Of a DNA stretch of 64,000 bases, positions 34,171 to 45,728 are shown in pieces. Position numbers and translations under genes: made by a program. Location: NCBI GenBank assembly GCA_950022295.1, contig OX465601.1, forward strand, positions 171,867,501 through 171,931,500, in the 5' to 3' direction. Position 1 is the stretch's first letter. Every line of letters starts with the position of its first letter. Origin of the DNA: Bromus sterilis. Its lineage: Eukaryota; Streptophyta; Magnoliopsida; Poales; Poaceae. The notes under the pieces are model-generated. The model did not search any database. It was given only the letters and a program-made list of their open reading frames with translations, and was not told where the DNA came from.

Positions 34171-35376
34171 TTAAGCGCTCTCGTAAGCTTCACTCCTCCA
34201 CTCATCTAGAGAAGTCAAGTTCATGAGACGCTTTTCACCAGCTAACTTTGGGTCAGCATTCAGCTCTCTGACAGCCCAGAAAGCTTTGTGTTGTAACTCT
34301 AATGGTAAATGGCAAGCCTTGCCATAGACCATCTTATACGGAGACATGCCCATGGGGTTTTTGTAAGCAGTTCTGTACGCCCACAAAGCATCTCCTAACT
34401 TCTTTGACCAGTCCTTTCTAGAACTGTTTACTGTTTTCTGTAAGATCAGCTTGATCTCCCTATTGGTGAGCTCAACTTTCCCACTAGTTTGAGGGTGGTA
34501 CGGTGATGCAATCCTATGATTGACATCGTACTTTGCTAGAGCCTTCCTAAAAGCTCCATGCGTGAAGTGTGACCCTCCATCTGTCATGAGGTACCTTGGT
34601 ACTCCAAACCTAGGAAAAATTACATCCTTGAGCATTTTCAAAGATGCCTTGTGATCAGCACTCTCAGTGGGGATTGCTTCAACCCACTTGGTTACATAAT
34701 CAACGGCAACTAAGATGTGCGTGTACTTGTGTGAAGGAGGAAAAGGACCCATAAAATCAAAACCCCAGCAATCGAAAGGTTCGATCACTAGTGAGTAATT
34801 AATAGGCATCTCATTTCTCCTGCTAATGTTACGAACTATCTGACACTTATCACAAGATAGAACGTACCTTCGGGCGTCCTTAAAGAGAGTAGGCCAATAA
34901 AAACCTGGCTGTAAAACTTTATGTGCGGTCCTTTCACCGGCATGATGTCCTCCATAGGGACTGTCGTGACATTGTCGAAGAATGTCCTGCTGCTCGTGCT
35001 CTGGTATACACCTTCTCACGATCCCGTCCGCACCTTCTTTATAAATATGTGGATCATCCCAAAAGTAGTGCCTCAAATCCGTGAAGAATTTCTTCCTCTG
35101 CTGAAATGTAAAACCTGGAGGCAAAAACTTTGCAACGATAAAATTAGCATAATCTGCAAACCAAGGGTCGGAATGAGATTGTACTTTTACAACAGCAAGC
35201 TGTTCATCTGGAAAACTATCGTTGACTGGAATAGGATCATGCGGGATATCTTCCATCCTTGAAAGATTATCCGCCACCGGATTGTCTTCTCCTTTTCTAT
35301 CGACAATCTGCAAATCAAATTCTTGGAGAAGGAGTACCCACCTAATGAGTCTGGGTTTGGCATCCTTTTTCTGCAT
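34171..35376 (-). pseudogene. pol: RNase H end and integrase core of F
   Basis: The ORF starts inside the RNase H/RT-connection region (RLIRWVLLLQEFDL, then ADNLSR). It continues through the integrase zinc-binding HHCC domain (HDSPYGGHHAGERTAHK and, 25 residues on, CDKC) and the DDE catalytic core: Asp in CWGFDFMGPF, Asp in YLMTDGGSHF and Glu in GKVELTNREIK. The end LDEWRSEAYESA is followed by TAA, then the C-terminal domain in frame. Integrase inserts the element's cDNA into the chromosome. The premature stop would cut off the C-terminal domain. Confidence 0.92.
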
Positions 35377-35433
35377 AAGATACTTAATGGCAGCATGGTC
35401 AGTATGAATAATAACTTTAGAATCAACAATATA

Positions 35434-36093
35434 CTACCTAAACTTATCACAAGAAAACACCACTGCCAAGAATTCCTTCTCGGTAGTAGCATAATTCTTT
35501 TGAGCACTATCAAGTGTTTTGCTGGCATAGTGGATGACATTCAGCTTCTCTTCAACCCTTTGTCCTAAAAAAGCTCCAACAGCAAAATCACTAGCATCAC
35601 ACATAATTTCAAAGGGCAAATTCCAGTCAGGTGGTTGTACTATAGGAGCGGTTATCAAGGCTTTCTTAAGAACTTCGAAAGCCTCCTTACAATCTTCATC
35701 AAATACAAAAGGAGCATCCTTCTGGAGAAGATTAGTAAGGGGTCTCGAGGTCTTAGAAAAGTCCTTGATAAATCTTCTATAGAAACCAACATGACCTAGA
35801 AAACTACGAATACCTTTGATGTCCCTTGGATAGGGCATCCTTTCAATAGCTTCAATTTTAGCCTTGTCCACTTCAATTCCCCTTTCGGAAATCTTGTGTC
35901 CAAGAACTATCCCTTCGTTAACCATGAAATGGAACTTCTCCCAATTGAGCACCAAATTTGTTTCTTCACATCTCTGCAAAACTTTATTAACATTGTGGAG
36001 ACGGTGGTCAAAGGAGTTTCCATAGACGGAAAAGTCGTCCATGAAAACTTCTACAATCTCCTCACAAAACCATGAAATATTGCAGACATACAC
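35434..36093 (-). pseudogene. pol: Reverse transcriptase palm/thumb and RNase H of F
   Basis: The ORF contains the catalytic FMDDF box (in EVFMDDFSVYGNSF), the thumb region (MPYPRDIKGIRSFLGHVGFY, then RRFIKDFS) and the start of RNase H (FEIMCDASDFAVGAFLGQ, and TEKEFLAVVF). It ends at a TAG (35434-35436), and the same frame resumes with YIVDSKVIIHTDHAAIKYL into the next ORF, so a single nonsense mutation separates them. Upstream, one base is missing near 36070-36085 relative to the preceding RT ORF. Synthesises cDNA and degrades template RNA in functional relatives. Confidence 0.92.
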
Positions 36094-37169
36094 CTCTGAA
36101 AAGTAGCAGGTGCATTACACAAACCAAAAGGCATACACCTATAAGCATAAGTACCGTAAGGACACGTGAAAGTGGTCTTCTCTTGATCCGCGGTGTTAAC
36201 ATGAATCTGGGAGAAGCCAGAATACCCATCAAGATAGAAGAAGTGGGTGTTTTTAGACAGCCACTCGAGCATCTGATCAATAAAGGGCAAAGGATAGTGG
36301 TCCTTCCGGGTGGCCTTGTTCAACTTCCTGTAATCAATACATATTCTATATCCAATAATAGTCCTCTGAGGTATTAGTTCATTTTTATCATTAGGAACAA
36401 CAGTCATACCTCCCTTCTTAGGAACACAATGAACGGGACTTACCCACTTACTATCATCTATAGGATAGATGATACCTGCGGCTAGAAGTTTGATAACCTC
36501 CGTCCTAACCACGTCCTTCATCCTTGGGTTCAACCGTCGTTGATGATCAACAACTGGTTTAGCATCGGGCTCGAGATTGATAGTATGTTGGCAAAAGGAC
36601 GGACTAATACCCTTGAGATCATCAAGAGTATAGCCAATAGCACCTCGGTGTCTGCGGAGTGTCTCCAATAATCGCTCTTCTTCATACCCTGAAAGGTTAG
36701 AATTGATAATAACAGGATATACTTTCTTTTTATCTAAATAAGCATACTTGAGCGTGTCGGGTAGTGGTTTTAGATCGAACATCGGGTCTTCTTTCGGTTG
36801 CGAGAGGATTCCTAAAGGTTCAACCGGTAGGTTGTGCTTCAGGATAGGAGTTTGTCTTAAAAATATGTCTTCTAGTTCATCCCTCTCCTGCATATGAATA
36901 TCATTCTCGTGGTCTTCCATAAATTGCCGCAAAGTGTCATTAGGGGGAATAGCAATGGAAGCAATTTCTTCAATAATTTTGTCATTACTTGACAGGTCAG
37001 TACCACGAGGCTGCTTAGAAAACTTAGAAAAATTGAATTCATACGGCTCACCGTTGAATTCAACAGAAACTTTACCTTTCTTGCAATCTATTATAGCTCC
37101 ACAAGTGCTGAGGAAGGGCCTACCAAAGATAATAGGGAAAAAAACTATCTTGCACTGAACCAAGTACAA
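36051..37169 (-). pseudogene. pol: Protease end and reverse transcriptase fingers/palm of F
   Basis: It begins with the end of the aspartic protease (FPIIFGRPFLSTCGAIIDC), then a linker and the RT domain: VVDHQRRLNPRMKDVVRTE, WVSPVHCVPKKGG, CIDYRKLNKATRKDHYPLPF, FYLDGYSGFSQI and the PFGLCNAPATFQRCM box. It runs off frame in FHGF just before the FMDD box, where a one-base deletion moves the reading to the ORF at 36093. It overlaps the gag-protease ORF by 50 bp because of a second frameshift in a T-run near 37138. Confidence 0.92.
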
Positions 37170-38511
37170 GAAAGTCTGTAGGATATTTTACCTTCCCGCA
37201 GAGTACTTCAACATCTCTTACAATCCCAACTGGAGAGATTGTTTGTTTATTTTCAAGGTGGATAGTGACATCTATGTCCTCGATCTCACACGGCTGAATC
37301 TCGTGCATGATCTCTTGATAAAGTGTGAAGGGAATAGCGCTGACGCTGGATCCCAAATCACATAGCCCATAGTAATCATGATCTCCTATCTTGACAGATA
37401 CAACTGGTGTACCTGAAATTGGGCCTTTGTTCCTGGCTGTGACAATGTTAGTGGCAACAGCACAAAAACTAATAGTGGAACCTTCAATATCACTTGTTAC
37501 CAGATCCTTGACCATTGCAACTTGAGGCTGGACTTTGATCATGTCCTCAGGTTCGTCAGTGGTCCTTCTATTTTTATTCAAAATACATGTAACAAAAGAA
37601 TGCTCCTTTATCCTGGAGGAATAAGGAGGCTGTTCATACACAACTGCAGGTAAAACAAGATCAGTAACATTAATCTCAATAGGTGACTCCTTGAAAGGTT
37701 TATGATGTTGACTCTCCTTCTTCCTGGCAGAATCAATATGAGAAGCAAAGTCCTTGCAAAAGTCAACCATTAGCTGGGAATCAAGACCAATTTTAGAGCA
37801 AAAGGTATTAAAGTAATCAGTCTTCACATAACTCTCAATGTAGTCATGCTCATAGTTTATAGCGGGTTCAATACCTTTATCAATTTCCCAGTCTTCAGTG
37901 TTCTTCTGGATCCTTTCTATAAGATCCCATTTTTCTTCCATACTTCTGGTCTGGAATACCCCGCTAGAGGAGGCATCCAACATCTCCTTGTCCTGACGAG
38001 AAAGCCTGGCATAAAAATTTGTAAGTATAATTTCCTTGGGGAGCTCATGGTTTGAGCATTTAAGCATCAGGGACTTCAGTCTCCCCCAAGCTTGAGCGAT
38101 GCTCTCTCCGTCTCGAGACCAAAAGTTGTAGATGTAGTTCCTGTCTTGGTGAATTTCACGAAGAGGATAAAGCTTTGCATAAAAGAGAGACATAAGCTCT
38201 GGCCATTCAAGCGAATCAGAGTTATCGAGTAGCTTATACCAATCTGAAGCTTTATCTTTGAGTGATACGGAGAATAGTTTCTTCATGACGAACTCCATCG
38301 TTACACCTGCAAGCTTAAATAAAGAACATAATTGTGATAAATATAGCAGGTGTTCTCCCAGATGTCCTTCTCCTGTATAACGATTAGCCAAGACATAATC
38401 AACAATACCAGATGGTATTTTGTAGGGCACAATTTCAGTAGGGGTAGGAGTGACCACCACGGTCGTGGGGCGGCTCCTTACCAGCAACGAACCAACAGCA
38501 GAAGAGTCCAT
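37120..38511 (-). pseudogene. gag: Gag and protease of F
   Basis: The start is taken at MDSSAVGSLL (38511); the frame is open for 6 more codons upstream. The Gag core is clear: FKLAGVTMEFVMKKLFSVSL, KASDWYKLL, MSLFYAKLYPLREIHQDRN, IAQAWGRLKSL and LTNFYARLSRQDKEMLDASS. The C-terminal part is a retropepsin with active site CDLGSSVSAIPFTLYQEI, where the usual D-T/S-G is DLG, as in Athila-like proteases. A one-base change in a T-run near 37138 shifts the frame before the protease end. In functional relatives Gag forms the particle and protease cuts the polyprotein. Confidence 0.9.
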
Positions 38512-38578
38512 AAGGACTGAAAGTAACAACAGAAAATAAAAGTTTCCTTACCGGCTTCACTTACCAATAGCGCTACAC

Positions 38579-38596
38579 TCCCCGGCAACGGTGCCA
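38579..38596 (-). other. Primer-binding site of F, tRNA-Asp-like
   Basis: On the minus strand TGGCACCGTTGCCGGGGA, one base different from the C1 PBS, lies 11 bases after the LTR end. Confidence 0.8.
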
Positions 38597-38607
38597 GAAA
38601 AGCTCGT

Positions 38608-40058
38608 TGATGTCGGAGAAGTTAATAGGTTTAGTTGGGTTGCCTTCCCTGTTAACCGCGCCAATAAACGATTCTTGATAATCCACAAGTCTAGGGGATC
38701 AACTGTAGCTTTTCGATAAATAAGAGTATCGATCCCACGAGGAGCAGAAGGTGTTGATAAGTGACACTGGATACGGAAAGGCTGCAAACACTCAACGGTA
38801 AATATTTTAGGGGTTTTTGGTTTAAGCAACAGAAAAGTAAAAAACAGGCAAAGTAAATAGGGTAACTAAGGAGTAGCAAGTGGCCCAATCCTTTCACAAG
38901 GATAAGCCTAGGAACTGAACTTATAAAAGCTAAAGCAAGTGGCCCAATCCTTTCACAAGAATCCGCAAATACAAGGTAGTAATTAAGGCATAAGCCTAAC
39001 CACAACATTACGATCAATGATCCATAACTCCCTTGTGCGAAAGTCTGCGAACTGGGGTTCAAGTTTCTGTCACTCCGGCAACCCACCATAAGCATCCTTT
39101 ATGCACAATGTATTCCTCTAGGCCCATGAAAGGTGAAGTGTTATGTGTTCGACTCACATAACACCACTAGAGAAATAACAACACAACTTAAGTATCAAAC
39201 AACACATAATACTTCAACATCATATGACTACTAACAACTAGACTGCTCCCATGTTCTCAAGAACTAAAGTAACTACTCACAAGACATAAAAGAGATCATG
39301 ATCAGAGGTGATAAATTGCTGATGAACAATCTGGACACAATGATATTTCTCCAACAAAACTCAATAGCATTCACCACAAAGTAGTAATCAACACCAACAG
39401 AGTAGAGGGGATAGATAGTACGGATTACAACACAAGTTGCAATTGTGAGATGAGATGGGATGTAGATGGAGATGGTGCTGATGTTGGGGATGATGTTGAT
39501 GATGATCTCGATGATGCCCGTGACGATGATGATGCTGATGGCGACGATCTCCCCTTCCAGGAGGTGATCTCCCCGGCGGAATCTGCCCGCCGGAGATGGC
39601 TTTTCTCCTCTGTAGGTTTTCGCACCGTGGCGGCGGCGAAACGCGGAAACAACTCATGTTTAGGGGTTTCCACCCCAGGGGGGTTAAATAGGCCAAAGGG
39701 GGCACCGAGAGGGGCCACCAGACACCCAGGAGGGTGCCTGGCGCGGCCAGGAGGGGGGGGCGCGCCAGGCACCCTTCTGGCTGCCTGGTGGATCCCCTCA
39801 CCTCCTCCTTCGGTGATTCCCAGTCATTTTCCATAAAAACTCTTCCCCTAAAATTTCATCGCATTTGGACTTGATCTGATTAAGCAACTTGGTATCCACT
39901 TTTTACCGCTGAATTCTGGTTCTGCTGCTTCGGCATCGGAAAGTTGTAAACTGTGTAAAATAAGCCAAAACAACATAAGAACAATACTTTAAAGTGGAAT
40001 ATATCAATGAATAAGGTGAAATCACAATATAAAATAGTGATGCTTTTTGGACGTATCA
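38608..40058 (-). repeat. 5' LTR of F (right copy) with internal deletion and filler
   Basis: 1451 bp. It aligns with the left LTR except around 38935-38960, where 154 bp are replaced by a second copy of the 25 bases found just upstream (38876-38900). By eye the copies otherwise differ at a few percent. Confidence 0.92.
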
Positions 40059-40063
40059 TCAAC

Positions 40064-41379
40064 TCGGGCGGATGAAGGTCCGAACACTCGCACGGTTGCT
40101 GGAACAGGCCAACAACTGGGCCGACGGAGAAGATTCCATACGGAACGAATCAGAGAGCCAGACAGCACGCCCAGAACGCGACTACGACTATTACACCGGG
40201 GACAGAGGGTACGACAGAAGAAGAAAGCACCTCAGGCGTAACTTCTACGACGACAGAGGACCCGACATGGTCGCAGCTGGTTTCCCAGACGACAGAGACG
40301 ACAGACATCGAGACGACAGCATAACGCAGTGGAGGGACAACCAAGAAGAAGCACCACAAGTCCAGAAACGATACTGGAGATCAAGACAACCACGAGACGA
40401 CGCCCGAACCTATCGCTCAGCCAAGGAACAGCTCGATGGGCCCTGCACACTACACGGGTTCGGAAATGAGCGCGGAGAACTCAGATCAGGACACACCCTC
40501 AGAAACTGCAGTCGTTTCATCGAGCTCTCAGAAGAAAAAAGGCGGTCCACAGCACCAGCAGCACAGCCTCTTGCAAGTGTAGCAGTCGGGACAGTCGCCC
40601 ACAATGCACCACCCGCACCCGCCGTACCATCAAGACAAGTGGCAGCCATCCAAGAGCGGCGCTCGACACCCGAAGAAGAAGAAAAATACCCAGAAGCACA
40701 TGGACGAATCTATATGATCCAAGAAGGAACACCATCAAACAAGCAGCAGAAACAGGTCACCAGACAAGTTTTCCTCGCAGTCTCCTCGCACCCCGCCATC
40801 CTAGAATACCTGCGCGGGTCTGAGACTGACATTACCTTCTCCCCAGAAGATCACCCGCCGGCCATCCCGCGCCCAGGACACGCCGCGCTGGTACTCGAAG
40901 CAAGAATTGGAAACTACGACATGTCGCGAGTCTTCATGGATGGCGGCAGCGGAATCAACATCATATTCACCAAAACCCTGGAAGAAATGCTCATCCAAAA
41001 TTTAGCACTAAAATCCTCAGGCACAACCTTCCATGGAATCATGCCAGGCAAAGCAGTTTACCCCCTCGGGAAAATAAGCCTGTAAGTGGTCTTCGGCAGC
41101 GCGAGTAACTTTCGCAAGGAAACACTGGACTTCGAAGTGTTCGACTGGAAATCTCAATATCACGCCATCCTTGGACGACCATCCTTCGCGCGCTTCATGG
41201 CAGTACCGCACTACGCCTACCTCAAGCTGAAAATGCCAGGCCCGCGAGGAGTCATCACAGTCAGCGGCAGCTTCATCAGATCCGACCGTTGCGATAGAGA
41301 ATTCCACAAGATATCAGAAACCTTTGGAGCACATCAAACCAGCAGAGCCGCGGCACAAGAAGAAGAGGCGCTCCCTTAA
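40064..41379 (+). pseudogene. gag-pro: Gag C-terminus and protease of D
   Basis: This continues the gag frame of 27846-29789 once F and one duplication copy are removed. After a charged Arg/Asp-rich region comes a Cys/His cluster (CTLHGFGNE, then SGHTLRNCSRF) that may be a variant zinc knuckle. The retropepsin active site is VFMDGGSGINIIF, followed by the flap and LGRPSF regions. A TAA at 41083-41085 interrupts the protease; the same frame goes on to 41377-41379 with the VFDWKSQYHAILGRPSFARF part. No RT follows. In functional relatives the protease processes Gag. Confidence 0.85.
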
Positions 41380-41566
41380 AAGCCGAGGCGCAACAAGAGG
41401 ACATACCAGCATCACACGCCAAAGACTCAAGTTATCTTTGCAACAAATTTAAATTCCTAGGGCTTTCAAGCCATCGACCCAAATAAAGGGATGTCTTCAA
41501 CAGTCCCCTCGTGTAAGACCAATAGGATAGATACTGAAAATATTTTTCCAAAGTGTGCTTACTGGA
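41380..41566 (+). other. D spacer after protease
   Basis: No coding evidence. Leads into the 66-bp tandem array. Confidence 0.5.
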
Positions 41567-41792
41567 ACTCGGGGGCTCGCTCGCAGCAGCCACCCCCGAG
41601 GCGTTCTTCACTTACGCGACTCCAAAATTGGCACTCGGGGGCTCGCTCGTAGAAGCCACCCCCCGAGGCGTTCTTCGCTTACGCGACTCCAAAATCGGCA
41701 CTCGGGGGCTCGCTCGCAGCAGCCACCCCCCAAGGCATTCTTCCCTTACGCGACTCCAAAATCGGCACTCGCCCGAGGCGTTCTTTGCTTAC
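41567..41792. repeat. 66-bp tandem array in D, left part
   Basis: Units start at 41567, 41633, 41700 and (partial) 41767. Each has ACTCGGGGGCTCGCTCG, then AGCCACCCCCGAGGCGTTC and CTTACGCGACTCCAAAAT. The solo LTR at 41793 is inserted within a unit. Confidence 0.88.
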
Positions 41793-43175
41793 TGATACGT
41801 CTCAAACGTATCTACTTTTCCAAACACTTTTGCTATTGTTTTGCCCTCATTCGTGCATGATTTGGACGAAACTGACCCGGACTACGCTGTTTTCAGCAGA
41901 GCTTCCTGTATGGTTTATTGGTGCGCAGGAAAATGGATTTTTAGACGTCCCGGAAAATTCCCAGAAAATTACCTGAAAATCCACGCACCCGAAGGAGCCA
42001 GGAGCCAGAAGTGGGACCAGAGGGGAGCCCTGGCGGCCCCAGGCGCCCCCTGGCGCGGCCAGGGGTGGGGTCACGCCCTCTGGCCGCCAGGGCTGCTCCC
42101 CCCTCCTCTGGTGCCCTACCGAGGCTCCTATTTATCCCCGTGACGAGAAAACCCCAGAACAGAAGTCGTTTTCCCAGTTTCCGTCGCGGAGCCGCCGCCA
42201 CCCTCTGTTCTTCTTCGGGAGGGCTAATCTGGAGGCTGGTTTGGCCTCCGGAGAGGGGAGATCGTCGCCATCGTCATCACCATCGCCACTCCATCCATCC
42301 TCCATGACTTCTCTTCATATGTGTGAGTAATTCCCTGCTGTAGGCGAAGGCGATGGTAGGGATTGGATGAGTTTAATCATGTAATAGTTCGTCAGATTGT
42401 TGGGGGCATGTTGCCTATCATCTAGATTGGTGTTTATCTTCTTTGCTACAACTTGTTGTTCTTAATGCTTGTCACTTTGGGCCCGAGTGCCATGTTTTCA
42501 GATCTAAACCCTATGTGTTTTCATGAATATATTTGTGTCCTAGATCCTATCTATGAGTTGTATGCACCTATTATGGTCCGGAACCGGCGATCCCAAAGGT
42601 GACATCTTGGGACACCAAGGGGGATGGTCCATAATTTGAGGATTCCTTGTATCCATTGAGTTTATTGCTTTGTTCCGGTGCTCTTTGACAGGAGCACCTT
42701 AATCTCCATAAGTTCCTTTTGGCCCCGTTCGTAGCGGGATGGTAGGACAAAAGATGTTGTGCAAGTTCTTATTGCAAGCACGCACAACTACCTACGGCAT
42801 ACATGCCTAATGTTTGATATTTGCCTAGATGATCATTGTTTTTCTGTGTGCCTTGCCCCGTGTTAGAATCTATTATATGTTTACTCTCATCCATGCAGCG
42901 CCCAACCATCCATCTCCCTAGCCTACAGTGTTTTCAATCCTGCTGGTCATTAGTTGTTACTTTTTGCTATTTACTTTTGCTGTTGCTATCATCACTATCA
43001 TATTATTGTTACCACTTATCTATTGTTGCAAGCAAGTATATTTCAGGTGCGGTTGAATTGACAACTCAACTGTCAAAGCTTATAAATACTCTTTGGCTCC
43101 CCGTGTGTCGAATCAATAAATTGGGTTAACTTACCCGCGAAGACTATCTCGATCCCTTACGCCTGTGGGGCATCA
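41793..43175 (+). mobile_element. Solo LTR of family B (1.38 kb)
   Basis: It starts TGATACGTCTCAAACG and ends GGGGCATCA, like the 5' LTR of B. The duplication is perfect: CTTAC at 41788-41792 and 43176-43180. No internal domain. The target is a unit of the 66-bp array, which resumes in phase after the insertion. Confidence 0.94.
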
Positions 43176-43370
43176 CTTACGCGACTCCAAAATCGGCACT
43201 CGGGGGCTCGCTTGTAGCAGCCACCCCCCGAGGCGTTCTTCACTTACGCGACTTCAAAATTGACACTCGGGGGCTCGCTCGCAGCAGCCATCCCCCGAGG
43301 CGTTATTCGCTTACGCGACTTCAAAATTAGCACCCGTGGGCTCGCTCGCACCAGCAGCCCCTTAGGACGA
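43176..43370. repeat. 66-bp tandem array in D, right part
   Basis: About three further units (starting near 43197, 43264 and 43331) continue the array after the solo LTR, with increasing divergence. Confidence 0.85.
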
Positions 43371-43755
43371 TACCAGTTTCCCAAACACTCGGGGACTCCA
43401 TTCATAGCAACGGCTCAGCAAAACAATACAACAAAAACTCAAAGAGGACTACGCCTACAACTGTACAAGGAAGAATCTACAAAAATCAAGCATCTCCTAA
43501 TCTCCACGCTCCAACTTCACCTTGCAAAGAGCACCCAGAAGACGGTCATTTTCCTCGCAAACCCACTTCACAACTTGGCGCGCAGGCTCGTCCGCTACGG
43601 CATACTGGTCATCCATCGGTTGATCTCGACCACCAGGAGGACCTCGAGCTGCCAGCACAATATCTACCCCAGGCCAATGACTATGGACAAAAGAAAAAGC
43701 ACAATGAGCTCCTGCATGAATCTGGTGATTTACCACACGGCAAAGCTCTGCGGGT
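43371..43755. other. D spacer downstream of the antisense gene
   Basis: No convincing coding on either strand. It lies 3' of the last antisense exon. Confidence 0.5.
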
Positions 43756-45728
43756 TTAGAGAACACACGCCAAAGCCTCAGGTGATGATGGAACAGGTTT
43801 CAGTGGATAAAAGTCAGAGAAGATCCCGCCAAATACCCTGCAACGGTACTCAAGAGCTCGAGGCACCCTCTCAACCCGCAACCAAAGAACGGCGAACACT
43901 CGAGCACGCACCCTATCCATCCAAAATGGATTGTTCGCCTGAACGACTGGGTCATCCAACCGCAACAACTCCGACTGTACGGCCTCCTCCTCATCACGAG
44001 ATCGCCCAACCAGCACTTCGCAAAGAAGAGAAAAGATCAGCAACAAGCACAAGGAAAAGACCTCGTGCAGTCGAGCAGTCGAAGGAAGACAAACTCACCC
44101 TTCAGAAGATCAGACAACTTTACCACCCAAGCAGCCAGGCTATCCAAAACAGCTTCATCACGTTCACGTTTGGAATGTTGGACCGCGACATCACCCCTGA
44201 GATGAACAATCTCACGCTCGGCATCTTTTAACCTCAAACAAACAGACTTGTAGGCACCCTCGCGAGCATCCTCCTTCAACAAATTCCAAGCCCGAGAAAC
44301 ACCCGGGGTGGCCTACCGCAAAGGAGAACAAGTCAAATAAAAAAAGGAAGAACAAGCAGTACAAAAAGGACAAAGCAGCTTCGCCAATTAAAAAGATCCA
44401 CCATCCCGTAGGAGGCACATTACAACTCAAGTTTCAAGACAAAGCACAAAAACAGTTTCCCCTACTCCTCGCCCTGAGAATTAAGAGCATCAGCCTCCAC
44501 AACCAGCTGTAACTGGCGGGCAAGACGAGTGGCTCGAGCACTCTGCTCCTCTGTATAGTCACGCAGGCTATCTACCATGGAATCCTCAATAGGAACTCCA
44601 TGCCCAAGAAGAACAACAAAGGACGTGGCAAGCCCACTCACCACGTTCTCACGAACCAAGCCCTCCAACTGATCGTCGTTCGGTCCGAAGGCAGCAACCT
44701 GCGAGTCGAGACCTTCTGGCTTCTTATCCTCATCTGGAAACATATGCTCACGAAGAAGCTTCAGAAGAGTCGAAGGCCGAGCACAAACAGAACTCGCGAC
44801 TCTAGGAACACCCGACACAACATCTACAGCGCCGCAAAGAGTGTCCGACCCCGCTGCAGCTGCCTCCACCGCCTCAACATCCACTGATCCTGCGCCAAGA
44901 GAGAAGATTCAATGTTTAGAAACTCAAGAGAAGAACAAACACCAAAAGAAAGGAAAAGGAACAACCTTCTTACCCGCCAGAGAACTCGCCAAGACACGCA
45001 GGCGCTCGCACTCAACCCCCTCCATCTGCAGGAACTTCTTCTCCACCCACTGCAACCGTTCGAGCTCACTGTGCTGCGCCTGCAGATCCTTTTCCTTGGA
45101 CTCCAAAGTGGCGCGAAGCACAGAGAGTTCCTTTTCCGCAGCCTCAACCCGCTTCTCAGTAGTTTTCATGCGATCTGAGGAGAAGGCATCAATCAAGTAA
45201 CCAACCAGCAGTCGAACAAACGCAAAAGGAGGGAAAATCATCTTACACCTCATGGTGGTCAAACTATCTTGGGCCGAGTCATGAGCATGTCGCCATCGAT
45301 CAACTTCGGTCAGCACAAGCCCGCACATCCGAAACAAAGGCTGAAATCAAATAAATGCACAAGTCAAAGCCAAGGAAAGTGAAGATCATGTCCAAAGGCT
45401 ACAACCAATCACAAGTGATTGCTCGCAGCCTCGGGGGCTACTCCCATCGGGAGCACTGCCATGCCCCCAATGTTGCAAAAAAGATCAATAAAAGGGAAAA
45501 CAAAAATCTACTACTGCAACCAATCACAACTGATTGCTCGCAGCCTCGGGGGCTACTCCCATCGGGAGCGCTGCCATGCTCCAATACAGTTCGGAAGAAC
45601 AAAGGAATTCCATACCTGATCAGCCATGCGATCAAAAAACTTGACCTTATCTTCAGCAGAGAGATCCTGCCTTTCCAAATAGGGTCCCTCATGAATCGCA
45701 GGTTTCGCGTCTGGGGAAGAGATCCCGT
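43756..45728 (-). pseudogene. Antisense multi-exon gene of D, 3' exons (coiled-coil)
   Basis: Minus-strand exons with GT...AG borders follow each other in compatible phases. The first (45728-45616) ends DRMADQ before GTATGG. Next are 45340-45247 (PLFRMCGLVLTEVDRWRHAH) and 45174-44974, a coiled coil (RMKTTEKRVEAAEKELSVLR). The exon from 44889 encodes an acidic region ending SQGEE at a TAG (44464-44462) or at a GT within it. Further likely exons are 44312-44099 (helical) and about 44010-43756, ending ALACVL and stop. Upstream exons lie beyond element G at 56745-58092, and the frame across G is kept. The gene lies antisense to gag-protease between protease and 3' LTR, as extra ORFs of Tat-type elements do. 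Function unknown. Confidence 0.7.
45402..45580. repeat. 115-bp-offset direct duplication in an antisense-gene intron
   Basis: A block of about 64 bp containing GCAGCCTCGGGGGCTACTCC occurs at 45402-45465 and again at 45517-45580, with three or four differences. Confidence 0.75.

Larger units (their letters stand above)
29790..40058 (-). mobile_element. Element F, complete but broken Ty3/gypsy retrotransposon (Athila-like)
   Basis: LTRs 29790-31365 and 38608-40058 begin TGATGKCGGAGAAG and end GGACGTATCA. The minus-strand PBS (38579-38596) and the purine tract next to 31365 show that the element reads right to left. Flanks are GCAAC (29785-29789) and TCAAC (40059-40063), a 5-bp duplication with one change. 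The coding order on the minus strand is gag-protease, RT, RNase H, integrase, then a coiled-coil 3' ORF. Two frameshifts and two stops disable the polyprotein. It is the only element in the window with a full pol. Confidence 0.93.

Noticed and set aside
41567..43370. CRISPR-like array because of regular repeats
   Set aside because: Units are directly adjacent 66-bp tandem repeats without unique spacers, in a plant retrotransposon.
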